From: Mayamaea pseudoterrestris
Taxonomy: Eukaryota > Bacillariophyta > Bacillariophyceae > Sellaphorales > Sellaphoraceae
Direction: 5' to 3'
Length of the DNA stretch: 64,000 bases
NCBI GenBank assembly: GCA_027923505.1
Contig: BROI01000002.1
Span: 992,001-1,056,000, forward strand
Below the pieces are notes generated by a model, which made no database searches, was not told the DNA's origin, and worked only from the letters and a program-made list of their open reading frames with translations. How positions within the stretch are numbered: position 1 is the stretch's first letter; each line of letters begins with the position of its first letter. Positions 10,707-21,705 of the stretch are shown piece by piece. The position numbers and the translations under genes were made by a program.

Positions 10707-10955
10707 ATGATTCTCATTCGACGTACATATACTACCCTAGCATTGTCGAGAAACGTCCATGAACCGATGCGACTTCTTCAAGCACGGCTTGCGCGTGCAG
10801 CAAGAATGAAAAGTGAATACCGCGAGGTCGCGGCGCAGCATGGCGACACGAAAGAATCGCCGTCGACACGCAAAGAGTCATCTCCAACTACTCTGGCGTT
10901 GAAAGACTTTATTGATCTAAAGTCTTACACCAACGCGATCGTTGTTACGCTTTAG
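10707..10955 (+). CDS. Small basic protein, possibly mitochondrial
   Basis: An 82-residue frame starting MILIRRTYTTLALSRNV. The Arg/Thr/Leu-rich, acid-free first 17 residues could be an amphipathic mitochondrial presequence, followed by a helical Arg/Ala-rich segment (MRLLQARLARAARMKSEYRE) and a Ser/Thr-rich tail. I do not recognise the family. It stops only 18 nt before the ATG of the dioxygenase-AKR gene on the same strand. It could therefore alternatively be a 5' leader or upstream exon of that gene, though I find no convincing donor. Confidence that it is translated is modest. Confidence 0.35.
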   Translation: MILIRRTYTTLALSRNVHEPMRLLQARLARAARMKSEYREVAAQHGDTKESPSTRKESSPTTLALKDFIDLKSYTNAIVVTL

Positions 10956-10973
10956 TCAACTTTGTTTCAAGTC

Positions 10974-13120
10974 ATGAAGCTGTCTGCCACCCCAATACTT
11001 CTCGGAAACGAGGCGAACGCTTTTGATGTCGACACTGACACATCCATCTCGCCTCAAAACTTTGTAAATCTTCTCGACCAGCACAAGGCCTTACTGTTGC
11101 AAGGCTCTGAAGCAGTTTTGACGGTTCAAGATTTTGGAAAATTGGTGGTTGGTTTTCAGCTCACGCCGTATCCCTATATTGGCGGTGCAGCTCCACGGCG
11201 AATCATTCCGGTGGATGCCGGAAAGGATATTGTCTTTACGGCGAACGAATCGTAAGTGATCAAAAACAAAACGGATTATTTTAGACATATTTACTCGTCA
11301 ACTCTTGGCTTTCTCAAACTTTACACTTTTTGCTTTCACAGTCCACCAGACCAGCCCATTCCCTTTCATCATGAGCTCGCCCAAACTCCCAGTCCACCCG
11401 AGTATGTTTTCTTCTACTGCGACCACCCAGCTCAAGAGGGCGGCCAAACGCCGCTGATTGATTCAACTTTGGTGTATCGCTTCGCGCAGGAGAATCATCC
11501 CGACTTCATTTCCAAACTCCGCGTACACGGCGCTCGCTACATTCGCACACTGCCTGCCGAGGACGATTCCACCAGTCCCATTGGCCGGTCCTATCAGAAG
11601 GCCTACAATGTTGACTCGCACGAGCAACTGGAATCCAAACTGGCGACTGAAATGGTGGGCGCCAGTTGCGCATGGCTGCCGGATGGAAGCGTTCGCATTA
11701 CCACGCAGGCAGTTCCGGCTATTCGGTTGGTGGGGAGTCATGCAACCAACCATGTGTTTCAGGAAACCTTTAGCAACTCCATCATTGCCGCGTACTTGGG
11801 ATGGCAGGATGTTCGCAATGATCGACATGATGCATTGAGGTTTGGAAACATGGAGAAGATGGATGAGAATGTGCTTGAAAGTATTGCTGGTTTCATGGAG
11901 AGAGAGCGCATCATGTACTCATGGAAGAAGGGTGACATTATTGCGATTAACAATATGTGTACGTTAAAGAATGTTGCCAAATACTGGCATTGTCACAGAA
12001 AGCAAAACATTAATACTTTTACCCATTCTCGTTTGTTGCAGTGGTCATGCACAGCCGCAACCCCTTTGTGGGAGAACGACGAGTCTATGCATCAATATGG
12101 GGTCCGCCTGCGTCAAAGACTTTTCCACCCAAGAATGGCGTGGCGATAGGTGCTCGACCCGATGCATTTTTCTTACCACTTGAGCCTGCAGACCCGCTTG
12201 TTTTTGGCTTTTGGAAGGTTTCAAAGGAGACTGTCGCCGAAGTTTGCTACCAGGCCATTGCCGCTGGATACCGACGACTCGACTGCGCCTGCGACTATGG
12301 CAACGAGAAGGAAGTTGGTGAAGGCATTGCCCGTGCCATCAAGGATGGGCTTTGTGCGCGAGATGATTTGTTCGTCACAAGCAAGCTGTGGAATACGTAT
12401 CACAAACCGGAACATGTCCCGCTTGCCGTGTCGCGGACGTTGGAAGATTTGCAGCTAGAATATATTGACGAGTATCTGATTCACTTTCCCATTTCGACTG
12501 AGTATGTTCCTATTGAAACGAAATATCCTCCGGAATGGACAAATACGGAAGGGAAGATGGTGATTGTCGCTAATGACATGTGCGCTACTTGGAAGGCGCT
12601 GGAGGAGCTTTATGAAAAGGGTCTCTTGAAGACCATTGGCGTCTGCAACTTTTCGACGCAACTATTGCGGCAGATACTTTCAATATGCCGCATTCGACCG
12701 TCTACACTACAGATTGAGCTGCACCCGCACAATTCGCAGGAGAAGCTTGTTCGTTTCGCACGTGACGCTGGTATGCATGTCACCGCCTTTTCTGTTTTTG
12801 GCGCGTCGTCATACATTGAGCTTGATATGGCGACACAGACAGATCTTTTGATGCAGGACAAAACAATTTGTGAGATTGCGCAGAAGAAGAGCAAGAGTCC
12901 TGCTCAAGTGTTGCTTCGCTGGGCTATCCAGCGCAACACCAACCCACTGTGCAAGACTTCTACTACGGAACGCATGGCTGAGAACCGCAACGTTTTCGAC
13001 TTTTACCTTACAGGGGAGGAAATGAGACGCATTAATGCGCTCAACAAGAACCGGCGATACAATGATCCGGGAGCGTTTTGTGAACCTGGCATGGGCACTT
13101 TCTGCCCCATATACGAGTAG
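10974..13120 (+). CDS. Fused Fe(II)/2-oxoglutarate dioxygenase (TauD-like) and aldo-keto reductase
   Basis: Three exons: 10974..11251, 11342..11958, 12042..13120 (introns GTAAGT-CAG and GTACGT-CAG), 657 residues. Residues 1-320 match the clavaminate-synthase-like branch of the TauD/TfdA fold (plant At3g21360 type). They contain the Fe-binding H-x-E in PFHHELAQTPSPPEYVFFYC (His102, Glu104), GGQTPLIDS, SPIGRSYQKAYN, the GWQDVRNDRHDALRFGN block and the distal His302 in LVMHSRNPF. About 25 linker residues later an AKR domain begins (VFGFWKVSKETV). Its full tetrad is present: Asp379 and Tyr384 (LDCACDYGNE), Lys413 (VTSKLWNT), His446 (YLIHFPI). Its NADP-site motif is CKTSTTERMAEN, nearest to xylose/aldose reductases. 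Exon 3 carries the dioxygenase C-terminus and the whole AKR in one uninterrupted frame, so the fusion is in the gene. Substrate unknown; oxidation followed by carbonyl reduction of one metabolite is an inference. Confidence 0.85.
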
Positions 13121-13245
13121 TGGCTATTTTAAATCAAAAGATAATATTTTTCGCCTTTATCGTTTACATAGTCAACTGTACATTAGTTTCGATCTTGGTG
13201 GCAATAATTTTCATCGCTTCGTTCCTTTCCCAAGGTATAAGACAA

Positions 13246-14496
13246 TTAGAACAAGTTCGCAAACGAATCCGGTTTCGCCGACTGCTGCGGTTGATGGCTG
13301 TTCCTCTGCTGTGGCATGGAGCTCAAGCTGTGCTGCTGCATTCCACTTCCCATGCCATATTGCGCCATCATGCTCGTACCATTCATACCGTTTGTACCGC
13401 CCATGAATGGCTGTTGTTGCATGCCCATGTTCAGAGACGCATTAGCGTTCATTGGCATATTCATCATGTTCATTCCTCCCATTGTTGGTTGCTGTTGCAT
13501 TCCCATCATGTTTATATTACTGTTGTTACCATTCATCATCATTTGCTGTTGCTGATAGGCTGGGTGCGTCATTCCCATCATTTGCATCATGTATTGCTGC
13601 TGCTGTTGCGGCTGCATGGGCATGCCCATTCTTGGGCCCTGGCTGCCTCCCATGGCCGAAATAAGACTGGCATTGCCAGAGTTGCCCTGCATGATTGGCT
13701 TCCTTGCTGGCGCAACAGCAGGTGCTGACGTAAAGTTCCCAAACATGTCGTTTGCCGAATCGCTGAAGCCAAAGGTGTTATTGCCATTGTTGTTGCTGGT
13801 CGCCGCTTGTATAGTTCCATTCGAAAAGGCGGCAAACGGATCGTTAGCCATGGCAGCTCGAGGTGCTGCCACTGGAGCACTAGCAAAATCGCCAAAGCTG
13901 TCATGTCCTGCAGCCATGCTCGACGGTGCAGCGGTCCAAATGTCAGTCGTTGCTGCAGCAGCAGGCGCCGGGGCGGAAAACGCGTCAAAGTCAAGCAAAT
14001 CGGCAGTTGCAACTGGAGCAGGGGCTGCAGCAGCAAACGCTGGAGCTGAAGCAAAGACGACGCGAGGTTGAGCTTCTTCGTGGATTCGCAATTGAACTGA
14101 CTGTTCTTCAACACCGGATCCGTTATCCTCGCTATAGTAAATCTTGCGAGCATATGCCGCTTCAATGAATCGCTTGTAGACTGAAATGTCATCTCCAGGT
14201 CTCGGTCGTCCTCCCTGTCCAATTGGCGGCGCCCTGGCAAGCCACGTACTTCTACATCCATCGTTTCCATTCGCCTTGACAATCTGCAAAACCTCCGCGT
14301 CCGTCCATGCCGACATGGTTAAGCTTTTGCACCGATGCGAAATGGCTTGGTGCGAGGACTTGCACTCGTTGCAGACAAAGGCGAGACTCAGCATACAAAC
14401 GCTACTGAATCCAAACTTCTTTTCGCAGCCGCAATTTGGACAAATTGCATTGGATGGCTGGCGAGCGAGCTTCTTGATACGTTCCTCGGCGAGCAT
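13246..14496 (-). CDS. ArfGAP-like zinc-finger protein with clathrin-adaptor motifs
   Basis: A 416-residue single exon from ATG 14496. The N-terminal 115 residues resemble the ArfGAP domain: four zinc-ligand cysteines Cys19/Cys22 (ICPNCG) and Cys42/Cys45 (VCNECK), then SHRCKSLTMSAWTDAEVLQIVKANGN, the family's VKSL..W...V...GN stretch. The spacing between the Cys pairs is 19 rather than the usual 16-17. At the position of the catalytic arginine finger (CxxCxxxHR) the sequence reads SSHQ (Gln50), so GAP activity is probably lost or altered. The C-terminal 280 residues are disordered, with DLLDFDAF, DPFAAF, FGDF and MFGNF motifs typical of endocytic adaptors that bind AP-2 appendages and clathrin. 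A Met/Gln/Asn-rich tail (QPQQQQQYMMQMMG) follows. Related to SMAP/AGFG-type ArfGAPs; a role at clathrin-coated membranes is inferred. Confidence 0.75.
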   Translation of the reverse strand: MLAEERIKKLARQPSNAICPNCGCEKKFGFSSVCMLSLAFVCNECKSSHQAISHRCKSLTMSAWTDAEVLQIVKANGNDGCRSTWLARAPPIGQGGRPRPGDDISVYKRFIEAAYARKIYYSEDNGSGVEEQSVQLRIHEEAQPRVVFASAPAFAAAAPAPVATADLLDFDAFSAPAPAAAATTDIWTAAPSSMAAGHDSFGDFASAPVAAPRAAMANDPFAAFSNGTIQAATSNNNGNNTFGFSDSANDMFGNFTSAPAVAPARKPIMQGNSGNASLISAMGGSQGPRMGMPMQPQQQQQYMMQMMGMTHPAYQQQQMMMNGNNSNINMMGMQQQPTMGGMNMMNMPMNANASLNMGMQQQPFMGGTNGMNGTSMMAQYGMGSGMQQHSLSSMPQQRNSHQPQQSAKPDSFANLF

Positions 14497-14975
14497 GATG
14501 ATGCGTGTGAACCGTGACCTGGCAGCTTGTCGTCGATGGGTGCTGAAAATATCCAGAAATTTCCCTACCGGTAAACAGAGGGACTTTCGCGTCGAAGCTG
14601 GCTTTTCGTCGCAGTCACTGAATACTGGAAATCAAGATTGTTTTGTTGCAGTCGCTTGGTTCAGCGTGTGTGATCATGGTGAAGTCGAAAAGTCATCGTG
14701 ACGGTTGTCAAAGGTCGCAGTGTCACTACTAACTTACAAAGCATGAGTGAAAGCTACCGTAGTAGTTCAAGTTGATAATAACACGTCATCGCTAGCTGCG
14801 CCCCAATGACTCACGAACGATTTTTATCGCAAGTTCGACGGAACTCCTTCGACTTCCAACCAAGGGGGTGTAACGTGGCTGACGCACCGATTCCCGAGCC
14901 CGTCGCATGCCATTGATCCTCACAAAACACAATCGGCACTTATTCCTCTCTCTTCCAACAAGACCTATTCTGACC
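14497..14975. promoter_or_regulatory. Divergent intergenic promoter region
   Basis: About 480 bp between the ArfGAP-like gene (minus) and the Old Yellow Enzyme gene (plus). It contains TACCGGTA (14566-14573) and TACCGTAG (14755-14762), two forms of the motif shared by intergenic regions of this window. No coding frame is supported. Confidence 0.3.
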
Positions 14976-16224
14976 ATGAGCGACCTCGAAATCCTTTCCA
15001 AGTTCACCATCGGTGGCCAGGAGCTCAGCAACCGCGTTGTCCTTGCTCCCATGACTCGCGCTCGGTAAGTTTATCGCCGGAGAAGAATTTTGGTCGACCA
15101 ATGATAAGAGATAAGAGTCATCACTCTGACCGACTTTTCTCACTCACCTTCATCATACATTTTCTGATCGCATACATAGGTGCACTCCCAACTCGGACGC
15201 TCCCTTTAGCTTCGAATGCAGTGCTCCCAATGACCTTCATGTCGAGTACTACACGCAACGAGCGTCGGCTGGTTTGGTCATCACCGAAGGAACTCACTTT
15301 TCCGAGGACGGCAGTGGCTGGCTCTACGCGCCACACATTACCACGGATGAACATGTGGAAGCATGGAAAAAGGTGACGGACTCGGTTCACGCCAAGAATG
15401 GCAAGATTTACCTGCAGCTGTGGCATTTGGGACGTCAGTGCCACACCAGTTTGCATCCAAACACAAAGCGCATCGTTTCGGCATCTGAAATACCCATGGG
15501 CGGCGGCAACAAGACTAAGACTGTCACTGGAGAGTATTCTGAACCGGAAACACCACATGCGTTGACGATTGAGGAGATTCAGCAAACCATTAAAGACTTT
15601 GCGACTGGTGCAATGCAGGCCAAAAAGGCCGGATTCGATGGCGTCGAGATTCACAGTGCCAATGGTTACCTTGTCGATCAGTTTATTCAAAGCTCCAGCA
15701 ATTCGCGGACGGACGAGTATGGTGGAAGCATGGAGAACCGCACTCGACTGCTGGTAGAAATCTTTCAGGCCATTGTTGATAGTGGAGCATTTCCAGCTGA
15801 TCGCGTTGGCTTTCGCTTGTCGCCCAATGGAGCGTTCGGCGGCATGGGATCGGAAGACAATTTTGAAACATTCATTCACGTTGCCAAGACGATGAATGAG
15901 CTCAAACCAGCGTACCTTCACCTTATGGACGGCCTTGGATTTGGCTTTCACAACAAGTGCAAGGTCGTCCGCGCCGCTGATATTCGCAAAGTCTTTGACG
16001 GTCCAATCATTGCCAACGTTGGCTTGACCAAGGAGACGGCGGAAGGTTTGGTTCGATCTGGCGCGGCTGACTTGGTTGCATTTGGTCGCCCCTACATTGC
16101 CAATCCGGATTTGGTCGAGCGATTCCAAAACAATTGGCCGCTGGCCGAAAGCACCGACCAGGCTCATTGGTGGGGACATTTGGGCGCGGAGGGTTACACG
16201 GACTTTCCTGCCTACAGTGAATAA
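14976..16224 (+). CDS. Old Yellow Enzyme family NADPH:flavin oxidoreductase
   Basis: Two exons, 14976..15064 and 15180..16224 (115-nt intron GTAAGT...CATAG, splitting an Arg codon), 377 residues, the normal length for OYE/12-oxophytodienoate reductase. Exon 1 carries the FMN-binding start SDLEILSKFTIGGQELSNRV followed by VLAPMTRAR. Exon 2 has ASAGLVITEGTHFS, YLQLWHLGRQCH, the substrate-binding motif GVEIHSANGYLVDQFIQ (the His-x-x-Asn pair and catalytic Tyr) and the STRTDEYGGS-type FMN loop (NSRTDEYGGSMENR). It ends with the phosphate-binding segment GAADLVAFGRPYIANPDL. Such enzymes reduce activated C=C bonds of enones, including oxylipins and xenobiotics, with NADPH. No targeting signal is seen, so it is probably cytosolic. 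Confidence 0.92.
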
Positions 16225-16321
16225 ATCACTATGTAGAAGCCAATGAGCAAACATGCTGACACGGATTACAAGGTGTGGTCCGATCTAACAAAGACTTATA
16301 AATTATAGCGTTTGCGACCGT

Positions 16322-17509
16322 TTATATGTACCATGGTGTTTTGGCCAACCATGACAAGGATGTAACAGCCAGTGCCGCGTCGACTGGCTTCGTTTCTAAT
16401 ATGATCTTTTCACGTGGATAATCGTTTGCCGATGCCCATGGAGCGATTTTTAGACCTACCATGATAGCTCGACAAGCCGGAGCAACGAGGACGACATCAA
16501 CAGCGTACACCGCCAGCCACTCGGATATCTGTGAAGCCGCTGCAGACTGTGACTCTTCACCCTCCTCAACTGAAACATGCACCAACGAGCAAAAGCTACT
16601 CAGCTCCTTTTGAAACTTGGCCAAGACAGACGTGCTTGAAACTGCAACGCCAACGCGCGGCCTCACACAAAACACAGGCGATATACCTGTATACCGTTCA
16701 AAGTCTGGCTTGTCGAACCAATATCCATCACCTGGTGTGACAGTTGGTGTCCATATTCCGCAATCGGTGACAGTGATGTTTACATGTGGCTCTTCCGTGC
16801 CACTGCCTTGCCCACACTTTTCAATGGCATCAATCACGCCCCAGCCACTGATTACTCTACCAAATATAACATGTTTTCCATCGCATTGCGGTGCCGCAGC
16901 AAAGGTTATGTACCATTGACTCGAGTTACTATTCTTGCCGCTATTGCCCATGCCCAAGATTCCTCGTTGATTGTGATTTTTCAACAAACCAGCTCGCTCA
17001 TCCTTGAACTTCTTCCCATTAAATATAGACTCTCCGCCACTTCCATTCCCCATGACCAAGTCACCTCCTTGGCAAATGAATCCAGGAACAACTCTATGAA
17101 TGACAGTATTCAAGAATGAAAGCGGCTTGCCTGATGTGCCAATGGGAGGCGGGGGCGACAAACTGCTTCCATTGGCGCAAAGCGTCGCAAAGTTTTCGCA
17201 CGCTAGCGGCGTCGATTCCCAATCCAGTTTCAAAACGATGCGACTACCATGAGGTGCTGGCTTGACTAGCATTTGGTGGTTGATGGGAGCAGCCTGCAGA
17301 CGAGTCTGCCACTCGTGATCGGTCGCCATTAACTCTGGAATGCGATTCAGTTCCGACCCACCAAGCTCGCGCAAGTCCTTGTTGCTAAAGCCGTAGCGTG
17401 TATCCGTCGCATGAATAAAGGCTGCAGTCGTTGCCAGTTTTTGACGAGCATGGTTTATGTCAATGTCTAGATAGCAGTATTGCGCCGTCTCTGGGTTAAT
17501 GCTGGACAT
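16322..17509 (-). CDS. Cyclophilin-type peptidyl-prolyl isomerase with C-terminal extension
   Basis: 395 residues from the first ATG at 17509 (a longer frame exists but would need a TTG start). After about 90 divergent residues comes a cyclophilin domain: LKLDWESTPLACENFATLCANG, VIHRVVPGFICQGGD (catalytic Arg and the Phe/Gln pair present), GNGSGGESIFNGKKF, GILGMGNSGKNSNSSQWYIT and DGKHVIFGRVISG. The Trp that normally precedes the LDGKH loop and determines cyclosporin binding is not at its place (AAPQCDGKH). The last 120 residues after CGIWTP are not cyclophilin-like and contain an Ala/Val-rich segment AVYAVDVVLVAPACRAIMVG. I do not recognise this extension. It ends tail-to-tail with the OYE gene, about 100 nt apart. 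Confidence 0.8.
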   Translation of the reverse strand: MSSINPETAQYCYLDIDINHARQKLATTAAFIHATDTRYGFSNKDLRELGGSELNRIPELMATDHEWQTRLQAAPINHQMLVKPAPHGSRIVLKLDWESTPLACENFATLCANGSSLSPPPPIGTSGKPLSFLNTVIHRVVPGFICQGGDLVMGNGSGGESIFNGKKFKDERAGLLKNHNQRGILGMGNSGKNSNSSQWYITFAAAPQCDGKHVIFGRVISGWGVIDAIEKCGQGSGTEEPHVNITVTDCGIWTPTVTPGDGYWFDKPDFERYTGISPVFCVRPRVGVAVSSTSVLAKFQKELSSFCSLVHVSVEEGEESQSAAASQISEWLAVYAVDVVLVAPACRAIMVGLKIAPWASANDYPREKIILETKPVDAALAVTSLSWLAKTPWYI

Positions 17510-17985
17510 GCGACTTTGCAGCAAGAAATGGGAGACAAACTGATTGAATTTGATCAACGAACCCGTTTAATAGGTGTGAAAGAACTTGCAAAGGCCGTGT
17601 AAAGGAGAACAACGTGCGCCATGGTATGGTCGACGTCTCGTGTCGCCATCCTGTCGTATGTCGGAACGGTTTACGAAAAAGAAGAACCGCTGCGACGCTC
17701 GCTACAAGGCGAAACGAGGCACTGATTTCTCTCGCAGATAACAGATGAAATTGTAATGATCAAATAGTTATATACAGTAGAAATACGACACTTTTTTGAG
17801 CAAACTGAGGGTAAGAAGTCGGAGCTTTTTCTAACGAGACGTCGCGCTCGGCGGCATTACCAGAATGTCGTACGATAACCACTACGACAAATTTAGCCCG
17901 CGCACTTTTCTCTCATGGACACTTGGCCTGAACACACACCCATTCGTCGTTGCCTTTTCTCTGCGTCACATTGACTATACTCAAC
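17510..17985. promoter_or_regulatory. Divergent intergenic promoter region
   Basis: About 475 bp between the cyclophilin gene (minus) and the MYND gene (plus). No motif beyond the positional expectation of two promoters was recognised. Confidence 0.25.
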
Positions 17986-18666
17986 ATGTCTGCCAAGCCA
18001 AGCTCCCATTGTGATCACGGATATGATACGCGGCTTCCAGATGGCTCTGACCCATACAAGGAAGCCATGAACGAACTCGTTCGCGTCTGTTGCACTCCAA
18101 TCGATGCAAAGAATAACAAACGTACTGTCACGCTTTATCGTCCTTTTTACTGTGATCCGATCTTTCTCCGCAAAATTGTCGCTGCTGCTTTGATGCAGTT
18201 GGAAAAGAACATGAAGATAACACCTTATTTGGCAAGTCTCGCTGTACAGATTATGTTGGCTGAGAGCATGGTTGAAGAAACAGTTATCGACGGGGCCACG
18301 ATTTCCAACGTTTGTGCCTGTGAGGCGAACGCGCTTTTATTCTTTTTGGATCGAGCGTCCTGTTCGTGCTTTGCTCAGCAGAAGGAAGCGACTCTTGCCT
18401 TACCCGAGACCGAATGCTGCGTTTTCAAAGGTTGTGCAAAGATTATCGAGCGCTACAAAATGCTTATGTGCGCCAATTGCAAGGCTAGCGCTTACTGTTC
18501 AAAGGAATGCCAAGCAAACGACTGGAAGGACGGCCACAAGCGTATGTGTCAGATTTATGCTCTCCAATTCTACGTATGTCAATACAATGAATGCGATTCG
18601 GTGGGACTTTGATAAGGTTGGCTGCACTATCCCTACTCTCTGGCTCTGTTACAGATACTTACATAG
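17986..18666 (+). CDS. MYND zinc-finger protein
   Basis: Probable exons 17986..18573 and 18655..18666 (81-nt intron GTATGT...CTGTTACAG), 199 residues; if the intron is retained the frame ends at 18612 with 208 residues. The first ATG is 17986 (MSAKPSSHCDHGYDTR). The C-terminal part is a MYND zinc finger with Cys pairs and the final His/Cys: CCVFKGC, MLMCANCKASAYCSKECQ, DWKDGHKRMC. MYND domains bind short proline-rich peptides and occur in histone methyltransferase-like and scaffold proteins. Here there is no SET domain; the N-terminal 130 residues contain a helical segment FLRKIVAAALMQLEKNMKIT and are unassigned. Small stand-alone MYND proteins are common in diatoms. Confidence 0.8.
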
Positions 18667-18738
18667 TACATGGCAATCTGCCAATAGTATAAGAACGAAG
18701 GCACGGCACTAGTAATTTGAATCGTAATTGATTGCATA

Positions 18739-21705
18739 TTACTCGTTTCTCTCTTCCGACGTTGTTGGCGGAGATGTAAGCGCTTGTGATTCCGATTGTC
18801 CATCGACCCCTCCATCTTCAATGTCACGCAGGCTGTCGGGCATCAAGTTAGGATCAGGTAGCTCGGGAAGGACTACCTTCCGCTTTAACGCTGGCTGCGT
18901 GTACTCGTCTTCGGCAATGGAGTATATGTCGCAATTGCCAATATGCTTCATCTCAGCCTCCATGCACGCGTCAGCCGTCAGGTGCTCTGCCACCTTGAAG
19001 TGTTGTTGATTAACGTAGCCGTAGAACAACGCGGAAACGACGATCAATGGCACCATCAAGGGGACTGCAATGATGGATTGGCGCAGTCCAAGAATACCCA
19101 AAGTTATAATCTCGGCAATTAGCATGCAGGACAAGAGAATTTTGATGGCCTTTGGCCACAGCTTTCCGCCACTGTCAGGGGTCGGAGCATAGATGAAGAT
19201 ATTCTGATTTGTAAAAGCAACTTGAAGCCAAAGAAAACAGAATGCGGCAATGAAGGATACCAAAGGTGCGATAGCAGCGTACACAAACAGAACCATGTAT
19301 AGCAGGACCACCGATGACATAAAATCGGCTTGCGGAAATGCGGATATATGACGTAGCGGAAAAAAGAGGCCGATAAAAGGTCGCTTCCGTTCGCGCGGCG
19401 TCACCCTTGGACCACAGAAGCGGCGAACAGCAGCGAAAATAAGAGGTACCAGTCGCGTGAGCTCCAAGCCTGAACTCATAACCGTGCTGACAAAGATAAT
19501 CTGTATGAAGTATGAACTATTGCGAGCAAGTTCGGTGGCAAGCAGATCAACAAGCAACAGAGGATTTGCCAGGATTTCCTGAACCTGGCCGGCAATCTGA
19601 GACGCGACTGAGACAGCACCTTTCGTGATTGCTGAAATAAAGAAGGTCTGAACAATAGAAAATACCGCAAGCTTGCTGAATTTGGACGCAGTCAGGGTCG
19701 CACCAGAGATTGGGCCTTCCAACATTGAAATCAGACCCAGAATTGTCGGAAGCAAGGAGTTCAAAAGAACCACAAGCAACGGAGCCAAGATGGTCAAGAT
19801 TGGCGCAAGAATAGGGATGGCTTTGATGAGTGAACTAACAAACGGCAAAACTTTCGTCAACGCTGTCACAGAGTTCAGCGAGGCTACAAATGCAATTGGA
19901 ACTGTCCAAAAAATGCAGAGTGTTCCCGTCGCTACCATGCTGAGTAGCCATCCGAGTTGAAGATCCTGTATAATTAAACAATATATCAGCGCACTCTCTC
20001 ATTGTCAGCTTCATTCCTTTCTCGACACACTCACCTTGTGCGAACGGCCAGTATTCAACCAAAAGACATCCTCTGGTTCCGGCGCTTCAATAACCTCCAT
20101 CGTGAACGGCTTGTCGTGCTGTAACCTGCAGAGTAAGAGAAAATAGTGCTGAGATTCTTTGATCTATGTGGTCAACCCACTGCAGAATACATCCTTTTCT
20201 TACATTTGAAGTGTACTATGTACAGCACTGAGACGATTAACGACGACGAATGCCGCATCGTTATATTCACCCTCATGGTTTTGAAGAATGGACGCCGCCT
20301 GCGCTGCTGCCGATGCAGCCGTCGTTGCAACCGTCGAAACAGCATGAGTGGCCGTCGACGCCACTGCATTTGCCGTGAAAACCCCAGCCTTGGCGGCGAT
20401 CTTTGCAGTAGTCGTGACAAAGTTCCCCGTCTGCCGCTTGCGTTGCGGTGGAGTAGCTGGGGGTTGTCCCGCTGGTGCGTCGTGTTCTGACATGGATGCC
20501 AGTGACAGGTTCATATTGCTTCCACTAGTCACTCTGCCTTTTAGAAGCGACTCGGCGCGAGCATGAACATCATCTTCACCATAACGTAATAAGCGGTCCG
20601 TTTCTGTCGCCGGCTGCTGGACATGCACAAGACTCGAATGCGTCACTGGATATTTGCTTAATTCCTCCGTTGCCGTCTCATCCGTCGAAATTTCCGTCAC
20701 TTGTTGATAATCATACTGTTTACGACGAATCGCTTCGATGCGCTCCTTGATGTCTCGATTCAGCTCAATCAACTCTTGCGTATACGCATCAACCGCACTA
20801 ACCTGATGACTTCCTCGTAATGGTGTCACTATGCGTGGCAGAGACCGCTGCGAAAGCATTGGCTCCCGACCCGTTCGTTCCCGCAGCAAAATGGCTCGCT
20901 CCAGCTTGGCCACGACAACATCTCGCCGCGCCACTAACTTGGACAAATTAGGCACTCGCATGAGGAAGTCAATCTCCACGACTGTTGCTTGCGAATACAA
21001 GTGTCGAAAAAAGTCTTCGAGGCGTTGATTGCTGCGAAAATCTGGTGGAATGTTTCGGATAAAGACGGTGTAGTTGCGTGCCTCGGGCCGCAGCAAAAAG
21101 GCGTGCCGACGATCAATGTACCAGTACAGTTCGTAGTAGACTGTATACATGAGATAGCCAAAGAGTACGTAGGACGCAACTGCTGTTCCAGCCAACCGAT
21201 AAGAACCAGACGGAACATTGGCAATGGTCAAAGATGCAATTGGATCAGTCACATTGGACGTGTCAATGGCGATTGGCGAAGTCGAGTACAGTGGCATGAG
21301 CCAAATGGCATTGAACATTGCCACCAAACTAATGCGAAAGCCCATTCTCAACAGTCGCGCCAAGCATAAAAAGTCCAAGGAGCAATTCTCAATAATGTCA
21401 TTTTCCGAAAACAGTAATAGGTTCCATATCCAGCTCACGTATCCAAACATGTTTTCGGCGAGTGGAGTTTTGATTTCATCAATCCAGCTTCGAAGATTGT
21501 ACCATTTGGGACGCCATTGGCGTAACACGCAAAAGGCTGACATGAAGACTAAAAAGACGGATCCATAGACGGTAAAGGTGTTGCGCAAAATTTCGGAATC
21601 GGATTGCGGATTGACAGCCGTGCCATTGCCGCTTGCCATGTCGTTTTGAAGCATGCGAGTCCAAGATGGATCTTCATCATTGAAGGATTGATAGTAGTAC
21701 TTCAT
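18739..21705 (-). CDS. OSCA/TMEM63 (CSC1-like) mechanosensitive cation channel
   Basis: Three exons on the minus strand: 21705..20204, 20125..20035 and 19965..18739 (introns of 78 and 69 nt, GTAAGA-CAG and GTGAGT-CAG), 939 residues. The start MKYYYQSFN is the first suitable ATG. The order is that of the family: TM segment FTVYGSVFLVFMSAFCVLRQW, LRMGFRISLVAMFNAIWL, a third TM, then RPEARNYTVFIRNIPPDF, the conserved RRM-like start of the cytosolic loop. A long insert includes disordered Ser/Thr-rich sequence and an Ala-rich helix. Exon 2 supplies FTMEVIEAPEPEDVFWLN, the signature EAPEPxDVxWxN before the channel domain. Exon 3 has the remaining TM helices, including FFISAITKGAVSVASQIAG and KRPFIGLFFPLRHISAFPQADF. 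Family members are osmolality- or stretch-gated Ca2+-permeable channels. The cytosolic loop is unusually long. Confidence 0.9.

Noticed and set aside
13120-13728. His/Leu-rich 202-codon frame opposite the ArfGAP gene
   Set aside because: It is the antisense shadow of the Met/Gln/Asn-rich tail; composition is explained by the complementary codons.
17510-17557. N-terminal extension of the cyclophilin
   Set aside because: It would need a TTG start; the first ATG is at 17509. The same reasoning shortened ALG12, the RPE, MYND and small ankyrin models.
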